The translations under genes and the position numbers were made by a program. The notes under the pieces were generated by a model. It worked only from the letters and a program-made list of their open reading frames with translations, searched no databases and was not told the origin of the DNA. A DNA stretch of 64,000 bases from Cladorrhinum sp. PSN259 (lineage: Eukaryota > Ascomycota > Sordariomycetes > Sordariales > Podosporaceae). Below, one piece after another: positions 44,763 to 56,707 of the stretch. The DNA is taken from positions 186,001 through 250,000 of the forward strand of contig MU867087.1 in the NCBI GenBank assembly GCA_033725935.1. The letters are read 5' to 3'. Every line of letters starts with the position of its first letter. Position 1 is the stretch's first letter.

Positions 44763-45590
44763 TCACACGACAACGTCGGCCTTGAACGAAGTGCAGGTAA
44801 AGGTTGCTGGGCCTCCGGTAAAAGCCTCGGTGCCGATTTGGTAGACTGCACATACAAGTTAGCTACCCAATCTTCAACGCAGATGAACGCAGTCAGTTGG
44901 TTACTCACCGATGATGTTCTGCCTGCTGGAAGGGAATCCCTGGTTCTTCTCCAGGTAGTTGTAAAACTCCTTAAGGTCTGCACTAAAGTTCTTGATAGTC
45001 CCAGAAGGAGGCACAAAGCTGTACACCCTCATGGCGCCGTTGTAGCCTGCCCACAAGTCCCAGGTCTTGCCGGCAATTGTCACTGTGGCGGTGACCTGTC
45101 CGATGGGGTAGACGTTCCCGTACCGGGCGAGCCAAATCATGAGCTCGAAATCGCCGCTGCTGTTGACGTGATTCGGGTCCTCAGCTGTGAAGATGTCGTA
45201 CGCTACGTTGGCGCGGATGTTCTCGTTGTCGTACTGCCATGTGACAGACGTCGGCATCTGCTTGACGGCGCTGATCTTGATGCCCTTGGCCACCTGACGA
45301 CCCATGTAGGGGTAGCTCTTGACGTTATTTTGTCCTCCCTGCCACGTCCAGGTCGTGCGCCACCTGACGCTGCTGCTGGAGGCGCCGTCGAGATAGGTGC
45401 ACTGCTGTCCCGAGGTCGCCGCGCTCTTGCCCCAAAGGTTGTTGAGGAGCTCATAGCCGAAGCCGGACCAGTAAGCATAGTCGTTGCAAAGGGTCGCAGT
45501 GGTTGCCTGACGAGGCATGATCTCTGCTGGAATGGTCGCTGACTGCACGGTGGCAGCGCTGAGGAGAGAAAGAAGAATGGAGACCTTCAT
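44763..45590 (-). CDS. GH12 endoglucanase/xyloglucanase, secreted
   Basis: CDS complement(join(44763..44845,44909..45590)), 254 aa; a 63-nt GTGAGT...TGCAG intron splits a Val codon near the C-terminus. Signal peptide MKVSILLSLLSAATVQS, then a complete GH12 fold. Nucleophile Glu149 in DFELMIWLARYG; acid/base Glu234 in YQIGTEAFTGG, which is encoded by the small last exon, so the exon is essential. Conserved aromatic/Gly segments WTWQGG, VKSYPY and TWDLWAGYNG are present. The family cleaves beta-1,4-glucan or xyloglucan outside the cell; the exact preference is not deducible. No CBM. Confidence 0.96.
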
Positions 45591-45678
45591 GGTTGCTGTT
45601 CGTTGATTACCCAATTCCGCAATGATGTAGAAGATAGGATAGGTATCCTGTGAGAGAGAGGGCCATTGCATTCATATA

Positions 45679-45714
<36 letters not shown>

Positions 45715-46049
45715 GTGATTGACACGATCAAGTCCGGTTCGCTTAGAATTGGAAAATGCCGAGAATCTCTTCTGGCGGAAGAGTAGTATTTTCCGGGGGT
45801 CGCTCACTTACAGCCGCGCCGCCTGACTGGTGCGCTTAGTCCGCCCATACTAAACCGTCAAGAAGCATTCCGTATCATACCACTGCCAGGCCCGGGCTCC
45901 GGCGCAATGAGTTGTTATCGGTCCTAAGGTGGAGAAACCGGGAGCTAGCTATCCGAGAGAATGGGAATGTTGAGCTTTAAAGGCTATGCATTCCAATATA
46001 ACTTCTATTTCTTAAACCCACGCAGGTGGCCACAGTTCGCGGAGAAATC
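45591..46049. other. intergenic stretch with poly-T run
   Basis: 459 bp containing a run of about 26 T at 45683-45708. Promoter of the GH12 gene; no other feature. Confidence 0.45.
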
Positions 46050-47378
46050 CTACCAGCCCTTCCCGCGCCCTGGGACGGCTCCCATCTCCCATGTCCTTTG
46101 GTCATTCAGAACCATCGCATCATTTAGATCATCTATCCTCGTGATATTCTGCCGAATTACAACAGACTTTTGAATCTGTTTGAGCGGATCAGTTGGCCGC
46201 CGCTCCGCAATGAGGTCCCCGGTGCTGGATGTTAGGGATCCTGGGAGTTGTGCGGGGTGCACATTCGACTCTAAAGTCTTTCCCTTCGATTTCATGTAAA
46301 TGTCATCTGGAAGATGGTATCCTCTTGATGGGTGGGGAGGCGGTTCCGTTCCTCTCAACTTGTAATACAAGTTACTCTTGGCCACGACCTTGCTCCAGAA
46401 GGAGAAGATGGCCGGGGCACAAGAGACGAGAATAGTGCCAAGAATTTCGGAATACCTATTTCTCACCAGTCAGTCTTTTGCTCAAATGCTCAAGGATAGT
46501 GGCGAAGCCCTACGTCGTAATGGTGATGTTTGACCTCATCCAGCTTTCATCCCTTGTAGTAGTCTCCAGCTGTCCCATGATCCGGAAAGCAAGGCCCACG
46601 GCACTTGTAGCGACAATCATCAACCCAAAGAAGAACACCACAGCCAAACCTCTCTTCTTCTCTTTGGATAAAGTCAATTTCGCGATTATGGGAAAGGGTA
46701 TGATGAACAAGATGAGATCAGCCACCACGGAGAAACTGTAGGTCGCGATGCTCGACACCTTCCTCGGGTGGGCACACTTGTTGCCGATGAGACCAATGTC
46801 CCACTGCGCACCGTTGTGAGGAACACAAGCCGCGAGATATACGACAATGTATGAGCCAAATGCGACCACGGCCAAAGCGCAAAGAGTGTAGCAGGTAATG
46901 CGCAGCCAGCGGACGGTACCAAAGAGGCGGATGAAGAAAGCGGCCATCAGGACCTTGGCGGCGAGTAGGCCCATCATTCCGAGAATTTCGTGAGCCGTTG
47001 CCAACTTCAGAACTCGTGGGGTGAGGGCGCTGAGGGGTATATCCCATTTGTGTTTGGCCATGCCTGCTCGAGCGAGCATGTAGACCATGGACCAATTTGC
47101 GATGCCCAGGATTGTTGTTATCAGACATAACCCTGTATGCAAGTCAGTACATGCCCAAAACTATGCATTATTATTGCTTTCCGAGTCGTACAGTCATCTG
47201 TAAACCACCTGGGCGAGAATCTGAATGTCGTGTAGAAACGAACGACCACTGCGCATGCACTCAGCGTGCAGAAGAGGAGGCCGGGAGCTAGAAAGGTCGA
47301 ACCCAAGTTGGGACCAGCTGCAAAGTTTGGAGGGTCACCATTTGGGTTAGGTGTTAGTGGAATCTCGGATGAATTCAT
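46050..47378 (-). CDS. fungal rhodopsin-domain (Pth11-type) integral membrane protein
   Basis: CDS complement(join(46050..46455,46514..47132,47192..47378)), 403 aa. The start ATG (MNSSEIPL) is preferred over an upstream TTG. Splicing restores the family signature DDW (FTDDW) at the first junction. Seven hydrophobic helices, with a conserved loop NKCAHPRK at the usual extracellular Cys position and a polar, Arg/Asp-rich cytosolic tail of about 110 residues. No CFEM domain. This broad family includes the Magnaporthe surface sensor Pth11, but most members have unknown function; the GPCR label is by resemblance only. Confidence 0.85.
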
Positions 47379-49026
47379 CGTCAAGTTTCACGTCTGCGAT
47401 GAAGAACTTGAAGAGATTCCAGAACAATCTGACGCCGCCGGGAAGTATGGCTACAGAGAAGCCTCAAATAAATTCCACGCGCCCCGGGCCAAGTTCCTTG
47501 CATACTCTCCCCTCCGAGTGCTGTGCGGCGCGGCAGTTAGGGCGTCTGTTGGGTCTGTGATGTGTGCAAGGCACATCGCGTGTGTGTGTGCCTTGCAGGA
47601 GACCAAAGGTTTGCCAAGATGGACCGTCATTGAATCAATACGCGTATGAAAAACCGCATATTCTATGTCTCCGAATCATATTTGACCATGACTATTATCT
47701 GCCAGGTTCCGTATCGTTTGGTTGGCCTTTTCAATAACAATAAAGTCACGCCTAGATATTTTACCTATGATGAAAGAGAGATTCAGCAAACCGAAGGGGA
47801 ATCAGAAAAACGTGAAAAGATAAAACATTGCATGCACACCAGCGGCAAAAACCTTCTCGACTCGAGCATGTATGTGTAATTACGGCACAGCACAAGTAGG
47901 CACACACGCACTTTCAAGGTTAAATGTACCGTTGAGCTATCCACGCCTCAACAAGTGCAGCCCTTGAAACAAATATGCCAAATTTTTTTGCTCCTGCACT
48001 TAAAGTACTGTGACACAACTGCTAGATATCCTCTTGCTCCTGTTTAACAGAACCAACAAGACTAACTGTTGTCACTGGTCAAAGTAAAGCTGAGATATAT
48101 ACAAAGGCGATAGTAAGGATTACATGCAGAGGCTTTTTATTCCCTCGCAAACAAGGGAGATACTATGCACCGTAACATGGCTCTGTCTCGGCTCCTGATT
48201 TCTGCCAATAGTATTATTAGTATCAGTTGCGCTTCAATGCACCTTCGGCACTTGATATTTTATATTGAAAGAAAAAAAGAAAAAAAAAAAAAAAAAAAAC
48301 GATAACAGGCAGCAGTTGACTCTTCATTATAATTCCACTTTGATGATTTTAGTTTTAGAAGCAAAGAAACGTCTGTTCTCGGACTGGATAACTTCATATC
48401 CTCGACGCCTAGCTCAATCTTAGCATCCGCGTCGACCCTATCCGCACCACCACTGGAATCTTTGACGGCCCTGACATTGTTAGCGTGTGTTTGAAGACGT
48501 CCCGGCGGCGGACCTAGGGTCGTGGTTTCCCACTTTATATCCCACTTGCACACCAACTGTTCGAGACGCTAACCCATTTTTTGCCGGCAACAAGACTTGG
48601 ATTTCTTTTGGTTATGCCCGATAACGCTCTCACTTATACAACAACAAGACTTGGATTTGGTCCATCGGAGGCCTATATTTATGGTATTATGCGTGCGGAA
48701 GCTGCCCCCGGTGAGTGATGAGCACTTTAAGCGGATTTCCTTTGTGTGAACAGTTTTTTTCCGAGACTTGTTTAGTTGGGCCTGCGAAGCAACGCCGAGA
48801 GAGGGATAGCGAACAATAAATCATTACATTACCGCTCAATAACTAACTAAGACTACGGAACACCTCAAATACAAATATAAAAGCAAAATATAGAAGCAAA
48901 ATATAAAAGCAAGATAAAATCCCTAGCTCTTTCCTCATAACATATTAAACCCTTGAGAGATTTGGCTACAAAAGAAACCAGCACATGCCTGTTCTCAAAA
49001 AGCGCTCACAAATATTTCCCGTCTCA
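47379..49026. other. gene-free stretch
   Basis: 1.6 kb. It holds a poly-A/T tract at about 48280-48299 and a short tandem motif (AAAATATAAAAGC-like, three copies, about 48871-48917). A 98-codon minus-strand frame (about 48260-48556) reads like protein in part but ends in the poly-T and lacks any recognised domain. Confidence 0.45.
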
Positions 49027-50817
49027 TTAAGCCTTGTTTTTGTGCCCGTTGAGAAGCTTCTGGGTCTTTGTCACTTGCCTCTTTGCTTGGAAGCTCGCGC
49101 CTTCAGGTCCTGGCTGCAGGTAGCCTGGCGTTGGGCTCAAGTTACCCTCCCAAATATCCGTGGCGATTCCCAGTCCCAGCGGCACGCCGCCAATGGGGTA
49201 CTCGCCCTCACGATCAAACCGCTTCGCCTTGGTCTCATACCTCACCTCTTCTATCGCCTTGTACTTTGTGGAGCCGTCAGCGTTCAGCATGTACGGGGTC
49301 TCGCCGGGCGTGGGGTTGGCGTTGGGGACGAGCACATCCTCGCTGGCAAAGGCGTCAAATCGCCAGTGCACGCCAAGCCAGATGCGGGACAAGGCGTTTT
49401 GTTGAATGAGGGACCACAGCGAAGGAAATTTGATGGGATAACGGGTGCGCACCGTTCCCACCTGCTCTTCTATGGGCCGCGTCGCATCGTACGGCTCACG
49501 GAGGTCCCTGCTGATGCCATTGAGCTCGTCCGAGACGTACTCGACTTTGATGTCGTCGGGCCCGTCGAGCTCAAAGTCCAAGTCGTCTCTTTGCTTGAAG
49601 TAGAGCCTCGCCATGTGGAAAAAGGCAGCGCCAAAGGTGGCGTGGCCTGACGGATAGGCAGGGAAGGGCGGCTTGAACGACGTCTCGTTTTTGTTGGTCT
49701 CGGGCGCTCCCACCGTCTGGAAAAAGGGATCGCCCAGGCCCGAGGGATGCTCCCGGATTCCGCTCAGGGGCCGCCAGAATTCAAAGGTAAACTTTTCCTT
49801 CCAGGCAAAGATGCCGGCATCGGCCATCGCTGCGTTGCAAAGCGCAAAAAGGCGGGCAAAGTCGGCGTTGTTGGCCTCGGCCGTCAAGTCGTCGGCAACG
49901 CGCCGCTCGTACGCGATCTTGCGGAGGATTTGGTTGTAGAGACGAGGCGGAGTCCCGATGAGATTGACGCCATCGTAGGCGAAGAAGTGTCCCGTGGCGT
50001 ATTGGCGAGCAGAGCGACGGGCTCGTGGATCCGACAAGACGGCACCCGAGCGCATGGAGTCGAGGAGTGAGTCTATGTCTTCGACGGTATCGTTCCGGGA
50101 GAACCCGACGGGCGGGTCGGCGATGACGTGTTCCGTCTCCTCTCCGTTGACCGTCATCTGCACGGCGAAGCGCCTGGTGCCAGTGCCGTAGAAAGGGCCA
50201 TAGTATGGTGTCTCGGCGTGCTTGGGCCCGCCGGGGTTGTTGATGTCATTGGGCACGAGTCGAACTGGGTGATTGGGGTCGGGCCGAAACTTGAAGGGGC
50301 CATCCTTGGGCCGGTACTGGCCTTGGGCTGCACCCGGCTCGCCGCTATAGATGAGAAGATTCAGGATTGCTTTGGCAACGGCACGGCCAAACTCAAAGTC
50401 GGGCGAGAGAACGTCGACATAGGTGAAGCCATCTACGGCCTTGTTAATGAATTGCTTCAATGCAAAAGTAGTCGCGTCGGCAACGGTTGGCGAGGGAGTG
50501 GCATAGAGCGTCTCAAGCACCGTGATGGCGGCACCGGCTACGGCTGCGCGAGCATTACTAACACCGTCTAGAGACGGCAGCTCAGAGAGGTAGCAGGTAA
50601 AGGAACAGTCATCAGGGGGGTGGATAGCGAAGTATGCATCGTGAATGGCGAGATGCAGGATGCCGAGGGCGCGCGAGGACAGTGCAGGGCCGCCCTGGGG
50701 GCTGGTGGCCAGGGAATGTGCAAGGCGGTTGAGGTCAAGGCCGACGTTGTTGAAGTAGAGGATGTAGTTGGTATTGTACTCAGCAGGCTCGTCGGTTTTG
50801 GGAAGCGGGGGAATCAT
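49027..50817 (-). CDS. vanadium-dependent chloroperoxidase
   Basis: Intronless, 596 aa from ATG at 50817 (MIPPLPKTDEPAEYNTN, in a GCCACCATG context); a further upstream start would need TTG. It matches the fungal vanadium chloroperoxidase type known from Curvularia inaequalis in length and motif order: KEKFTFEFWRP (vanadate-binding Lys and Arg, about residue 339), PAYPSGHATFG (Ser-Gly-His, about 386), and SRIWLGVHWRFD (Arg and covalent His, about 476). The fold is that of acid-phosphatase-like haloperoxidases. It oxidises halide with H2O2, giving hypohalous acid, outside or at the cell surface. No classical signal peptide, as in its relatives. It is not adjacent to the PKS. Confidence 0.96.
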   Translation of the reverse strand: MIPPLPKTDEPAEYNTNYILYFNNVGLDLNRLAHSLATSPQGGPALSSRALGILHLAIHDAYFAIHPPDDCSFTCYLSELPSLDGVSNARAAVAGAAITVLETLYATPSPTVADATTFALKQFINKAVDGFTYVDVLSPDFEFGRAVAKAILNLLIYSGEPGAAQGQYRPKDGPFKFRPDPNHPVRLVPNDINNPGGPKHAETPYYGPFYGTGTRRFAVQMTVNGEETEHVIADPPVGFSRNDTVEDIDSLLDSMRSGAVLSDPRARRSARQYATGHFFAYDGVNLIGTPPRLYNQILRKIAYERRVADDLTAEANNADFARLFALCNAAMADAGIFAWKEKFTFEFWRPLSGIREHPSGLGDPFFQTVGAPETNKNETSFKPPFPAYPSGHATFGAAFFHMARLYFKQRDDLDFELDGPDDIKVEYVSDELNGISRDLREPYDATRPIEEQVGTVRTRYPIKFPSLWSLIQQNALSRIWLGVHWRFDAFASEDVLVPNANPTPGETPYMLNADGSTKYKAIEEVRYETKAKRFDREGEYPIGGVPLGLGIATDIWEGNLSPTPGYLQPGPEGASFQAKRQVTKTQKLLNGHKNKA

Positions 50818-52609
50818 GGTGGCTGGAGGTGATGGGTTCAAGTTGTCTGCGAAGCGGTTGATATCAAAGATGGGACTTCAAGTTGGAACAAGACAAGAGT
50901 GATGGTGGAATTCGGATGCCAAAGTAGAATCATGTTAGCCAGGGAGACCGACTGGTACTCTCTTATACTGATCGTTATTTTGGACGAGAGCGGTCGGATA
51001 CAAGCGGGCTAAGAAGGCGTCTTAGTCCACCGATGCAAGAGGCTTACAGCTAAGTCAATAGAGTTGAGCTATCTCCGGCGTGGCTGAGTAGTCAATAAAC
51101 GGGTATCAAGAACGTGATTTATTAACTTTACGGCTCGCCATTTCCTCGTGAGGGTCGTGATGAATGTGGCTGCATGTCACAAGCCAAGCACCTAACGCAG
51201 CAGCGTTTATCGGAGCGGTAGAAGGAGGGCTGACATCCTCAATACGATTTAGATGTGTTACACAAGGAGTTTGCTGACCACCTTTGTTATCACCAAGATA
51301 TCGGCGGTGTGGCGGAGTTCGTACTCGGACTCACCGACACCAACAGATGGATGGGCAGGATAATCTTGACCGCGGCCATTGTGGACAGTTTAAAAGAACC
51401 CTACATATCTAACCTTACAATACCAATGTCTAGGTACTATTACTGGCAGGAGGGGCCCGCTCTATAACACGGTGACCAAGATTATCCGACTCTGATGGCT
51501 TTGTGAAAGCATGTAGGTAGACTGCATGTCAACACGGTGGATGATAATGGCTTGGCCGACCTGCTGATTTTCAAAAGGCTGTCCCATGACCGTGCCCCCA
51601 AATCCATCCAACCATTGTGATCTATCACAGCCAGCCAACCCTACCATCCCTTTGGATGCCAGCCTTTTCAGCCTTCGGCATTATGGTCCCCAATATCGAA
51701 GCCCTCCGTTCCTTCCACCTAGCCGTAGTGTCAGGTCCACCACTGCGATGTCTGATGACAAGTTGTGGCAAGCTGCGCAAGCTACATTACGGAACGAGCT
51801 TAGTCTAAGAAGCTGTTCCAGCAGAATATTGGAGTCGATCGTGAAGCAGAACATACTATCGCAGATTCCGGCATCAGCATTGACCTCTCCACCGAGGCGG
51901 CTTCATGGGCGAAGCTGCTTACGGATAACTTCAGAACACTCATCTCCGATTTGAGGTCTCACCACGAACCCCTCTCTCGACTTTGTCCCGAAAATGAATT
52001 TAGGTCCATAAACGTCCATCTCACTATAGAGTGCCTGGCTATGGAGGAGTCGCTGGCGGGTCTGAAATGGACTTTAAGATGAGCAACCTGCCGCTCTACC
52101 TAAGCAGTGACTGAGCAAGGCTAAGTGGGCTAAGGCGCCGGCCGATCACGGAGAAGCATAATCGTCATTCGGCTAAAATTACCAGAGCCAAGCATTGAGC
52201 TAGAAAGTAGAGAACCTCCAGACCGTGACATGAGCCAACATTAACTGCAGTCCATAGGTATTTACTTGCGCTGCCCTTTCCGGCTTTGGATTTAATATAC
52301 AGCCGCTAACTTATAGTAAAATGCATTACCGCTCCACATCTTCAGCTGGGCATCGTTGTCGAAGGAGCTCTCCGAATAGTGGCATCTTTCATGTACATAT
52401 TGAAACCCTACCTTTTCTTCCACCTTGGATATAGTAGAATTCACGCAATACACACTCTTTTCAATCCATATAAAATGGATACCAAAGTTGCACACCATTT
52501 TCAGAGAAGAACAAGACACTAAAAAAAAAACTAAAAAAAAACGTGAAGCATTCGGAACGGCATCATTCCTGTCCCACTCCTAATAGTCCTCGAGGGCACA
52601 AACACCCTC
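50818..52609. other. gene-free stretch with a decayed reading frame
   Basis: 1.8 kb. The left part is the chloroperoxidase promoter. The 51617-52082 region reads like a broken gene (next entry). No TE is recognised. Confidence 0.45.
51617..52082 (+). pseudogene. possible broken gene of unknown family
   Basis: Coding-like translation exists in more than one frame: a frame with VPNIEALRSFHLAVVS (about 51680-51735), a frame starting at an ATG at 51748 (MSDDKLWQAAQATLRNE), then a different frame from about 51804 (KKLFQQNIGVDREAEH, IDLSTEAASWAKLL, DNFRTLISDLRSHH) ending with TGA at 52080-52082. The frames do not join through any convincing intron. It is either a frameshifted relic or an unresolved gene; the family is not recognised. 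Confidence 0.4.
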
Positions 52610-54445
52610 TCAGCTCGTCAGATCCGTCAACCAGAACCTGCACCGCGGATTCGCCGCCGAATCCCTCACCACCGGGTACCCCGAACCCGTAATGTTCACC
52701 ACGTTGGCCTGCGCCGTGTACACGGGAATCTGCGTCGCCGTGCTCCCCGACCCGTCGCCCTTGACGATAAAGTCGACGAACCAGCGCTGCATCACGGCCG
52801 CCACGGCCGGCACCACGGGAATGCCCAGCCCGCTGATCGTCTGGCCGTTGTTAAAGGTGTAATCCAGATCCTGCGCGTGCATGCCGGGGAAGATGCTCAG
52901 CTGGTACGCGCGCGACTGGTTCGCGTAGCCGAGGTGCACGCCAAAGGTGATGCAGTCGATGAAGGCCTCGGCGACGGCGAGCTTGGTGCGGCCGATCTGG
53001 TTCGTGTACGGCTGCGCGCCCGAGAAGTCGGGCGGGTAGATCTGGGTCGCGAGGGTGTCGATCTTGGCGGCCGGGAGCGCCGGCATGATGCCGCGGAGGA
53101 ATGCCCGGAACCCGGCGTCGTCAGAGATGCGCGGGTCCGTGAAGAGGAGGCCCTCGTCGAGGTTGCGCGCGGCGATGACCTTGACGGCCCTGTCAACGCG
53201 GCCGGCGACGAGGAGCTCGGACGGGTAGTCTGGGATGAAGAGTCCGTCGACGTTGGGGGCTGGCAGGGGGGGCGGTTAGCTCATGCTTCCATCTCGTGCA
53301 TTTGCTAACAGGCTTGGACGGTTGTGTGCTTACCAAATACGGTGGACGCGAAAGGCGCCGCCTGGATCATGGCTGAGTTGATGGCCGTGAGCTGCGCGGT
53401 GGAGCGCGTGCGTGCCTGGGTGTACGACGAAAGGTTGCCCACGGCCAGGAACTCGTCATACAGCTTTGCGTAGGACGCAGCATTCTCGGCGGGCTTGACA
53501 TACGGGCTCTGGACGATGGCACGCTGGAACGGAGACGTGCCGTCGATCCCCCCGAAAGCCGTGAGTTGGGTGACAATGGAGCCGGCACCGGCCGACTCGC
53601 CCATGATGGTGACGACCTGCGGGTTGCCGCCGAAGCGGTGGATGTTGAAGCGCACCCATTCCAGCGCCAGGCGCTGGTCGTACAGACCGGCGTTGGACGC
53701 CACGTCCAGCATTGCTGGTTTGCGGGGTGGAAATCCGAACAGGCCGCTGTGTAGAAATCAGCATATACTCCGAGTCCTCGGAGGGAAGATTACTCACAGG
53801 CGGTAGTTGATGGCCACATAGATAATCCCTGGCGCGTCATTGCGGCGACTCTCTGCGATGAGGCCGGCCGGATTCAGATCCTGCTTGGACCCTTCGATAT
53901 AGCCGCCGCCGTGGATCCAGACGACGACAGGGACACGGTTCTGTAGGGTGCCCGCTGCTTGAGCATCATAGACGGCCTTTGGCACCGAGACATCCAACAC
54001 CAGACAGTCCTCTGACTGGCCCGGCGGCGGCCCCTGTGGAGGGCCTGGAGGTGGCGGACTGATGCCGCCCTCGGCCAATCGCTGGAATACTAATGGAATG
54101 GAATACTGGAACCACGATGCGCCCTGCTGGATGCAGGACCGCGGCGCAGAGCCACCATCGATGGTGCGGTTGACCGACAGGAGCGGTATGGGGTAGCGGA
54201 AGCGGAGCTCGCCGAGCGGGGGCTCGGCGTAGGGAATGTTCCTGAAGCTGTAGTACTCCCCCGACGCCTACTTGGTGGTTGGCAAAACTAAAGGTATTTC
54301 TCAACGGGAGTCCACTTACGTTCAGCTGCGCGCGATGTACCGACTTGCCGAGGTCGATCACCGGGAGAGCTTGGGCTGATGTGCCCCGGGCCGCTACTCC
54401 CACTGCTAGCAACAGGGAGACGTGCTGGAGGTGGAAAGTCAGCAT
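52610..54445 (-). CDS. secreted type-B carboxylesterase/lipase
   Basis: CDS complement(join(52610..53259,53334..53746,53798..54267,54320..54445)), 552 aa; introns of 74, 51 and 52 nt all keep frame. Signal peptide (MLTFHLQHVSLLLAVGVAARG). Then the type-B esterase fold: YYSFRNIPYAEPPLGELRF, the oxyanion-hole WIHGGGY, catalytic Ser250 in GESAGAGS, and a C-terminal His in PGMHAQDLDY. Two Cys of the usual N-terminal disulfide are present (CIQQG, EDCLVLD). The second junction uses TAG as an acceptor directly before GCG. Substrate class: esters or lipids; exact substrate not deducible. Confidence 0.92.
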
Positions 54446-55409
54446 GATAGCCACTGTCCAAGCCGGTCGAGAATGAAATACGTGCAACAAAGTCGGCTGG
54501 GTGAGGGGTATCATCCACGACTGGATATAAATACACGTCACGGTCCTCCTTGTAGGGATGAAGCGCGTGGCACTCATGCAAGCGTCTGCGCTATTGACGC
54601 CCTGCACGATGCCGGTATATAATATTCGGAAGCCTGAGGCTCTCCGCCCTGAACCTGCATGGCGCCAATAGAGCCAGCCTTCTTGCTGCTTTTGGCCAAG
54701 GATGCGTGTCTATGGACGCCACAGCCGTGCTGACCATGAAATGACGCGGGCCCGGTTTGTGCTCAATTCGCGCACCACTCACGAATCGAGATTTCTTCAA
54801 GGTTGCACAAGGGCCCAGAGGCTAGGCCCTTCTTTTAGGTAGTCATCTGGCACGCAGTTTTCGGATGCGTTGACCCGCATCGGAACCTTGACAGGTGACG
54901 CACCAACTACAGGGGCACAGCAGCAGTTTGTGGTAGACATACCGCTCCCCGCTCGGCTGTGATTCTTACCAACCAGTAATCAGACATTCTCTCAACAAGG
55001 TGCTGTAATGCTGTGTAACGGTAGCCTGAGCTGGCGACCCCGAGGATGGTGAGCCAGGGACCGAAGACTTTGGACTAGATCAGTCTCGGAACCTCAAGAA
55101 ATAGAGATACAAAAGCGTCAAGTCAAGATTCCTATTTAATGCCGCATCCGAACTTGTAAGCGCTCTAGTATTCATGGTGTCCGATATTGAAGACCCAAAA
55201 TACATGGTTCCAGGGCGACGCGACGAGCTCCGAGTAGGCACTTATTCCCCCGCAACGTAAGTTGGGGCTCATGCCTAGCTCTTTTGGGTATTGACGCGAA
55301 CCCTGTTCCAAAAGTCTAAATCGGTAAAAGTAAACCTCCGTATCGACGCCATTCACTTCTTACTCATCAACAGTGAGACTAGTTCATCGTCCACTTCGCG
55401 TCTCTCTAC
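54446..55409. other. gene-free stretch
   Basis: 964 bp between the promoter of the esterase and the 3' end of the next gene. Nothing recognised. Confidence 0.4.
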
Positions 55410-56707
55410 CTACCTTGGGAGGTAAGCTTCCGGTATATGAACGTGCTGAGCACCGCCTTGGGGTAACGTCATATTCTCCATGCTCTGATCCCTCTCGCTG
55501 CGAACCGCCTGCGACTGTGGACGGCTGGCTGTCGACTCGGGCGGACGTAGTTGCTCGGCTGTACCTCTGTCAGAGATGGTCAGGGGAGTCACATAGCTGA
55601 ACGGATAGCTATCCGGGGGATCGGGTTCCTTGAACAGTCGGGGAAAGACGTGAGCCACCAATGGTTTCATCACCATGAGAGAAGCGCAGACAATCGCTAC
55701 GTTGAGTTCGACAGCGGACCACATAGTTACGCCGGCGATGTCGCGCGTGATATCGGTGGCCTTGGCGCCGTAATAAAGGTAATCCAGTCGTATGAGCGAT
55801 ATCAAACAGACGCTAGGTTGTGCCATCCGTCAGTATGCTTCCATAGATCAAAATTCTCTAGGTTGGCATGCTCACAATAAGCCAAGCAAGAAGACAAAGT
55901 AGAGTCCAATCTTTTGTCTCTTGGCCAGACCCGACGTTTTGAGCACCCCCAAGGGGCTGAGGAACAGGGCGAAATCCGTCAATATGTTGGCGGCGGCGTT
56001 GGAAAGCCACATTGGCTCCCGCGGCAGGCAATTTCGCGGCAAGCTGATGTCCCAGAAGGCGCGTACAGGTCTGCAGCCAAATATGAGGGAAAAGATGAGA
56101 TAGAGCCCGTGGATGGCGATGAGGGCGAGCATGACGGGGTAGACTTTGCGCATTCCTGTCGTTCGGAAAACGCGCGTGTAGAGACAGAGAATGGATATCT
56201 TGGTGAGTGTGTGGCCGGTCACATAACATAGAATGCTGAAGAACAATGCCTGAATCGGTCAGCATTTTACAGACCGGAATGGGAGGGCCATGAAGCTCAC
56301 TTTGAGAAACAGCACGATGCGTTCCGGACCAAGGGTTTCGATGCCCGTGCCGAGGCCCAACCGAACCTCTTGAGAGAATATTAGGTTCCTGTTCTAGATC
56401 TGATTCATTGGCAGGGGACGAAAAGGATCCAAAATACTTACGATATACCACACCGGCCACGTGGCAAGCAGACAGTACCTTCAAGTTATCGAGCAGCGTG
56501 AGCCAAGAGTTCGTGCCTCAACCGTGTGTCGCTGGTGCAACCTAATGGAGAACATACCAGTGCAGCGACTAGGAATACATCTTCAGCGCCAACCACGCCG
56601 ACAATTCGTGCGCGCGAAATGAATCGCAGGATGAGGGCAGTTGTAGCGAAGCCGAGCGAGATAGCAGCGCCTGCTATAATGGTGCTTGGCGATGGAGGAG
56701 GGAACAT
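55410..56707 (-). CDS. fungal rhodopsin-domain membrane protein (left member of divergent pair)
   Basis: CDS complement(join(55410..55812,55876..56249,56301..56368,56442..56478,56558..56707)), 343 aa; five exons, all in frame. The 150-nt first exon encodes helix 1 and ends at AEDVFLVAAL; tiny exons of 37 and 68 nt carry helix 2 and the loop VRLGLGTG; the long fourth exon holds helices 3-5 with CRPVRAFWD, LPRNCLPRE and NAAANILTDF; the last exon carries helices 6-7 and a Ser/Pro-rich cytosolic tail. Pth11/rhodopsin-like family (fungal rhodopsin domain). No CFEM. Its right-hand neighbour is a divergent paralogue with the same exon pattern. Confidence 0.88.

Noticed and set aside
44838..45542. 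Plus-strand 234-codon frame
   Set aside because: Antisense to the GH12 gene, which has all catalytic residues.
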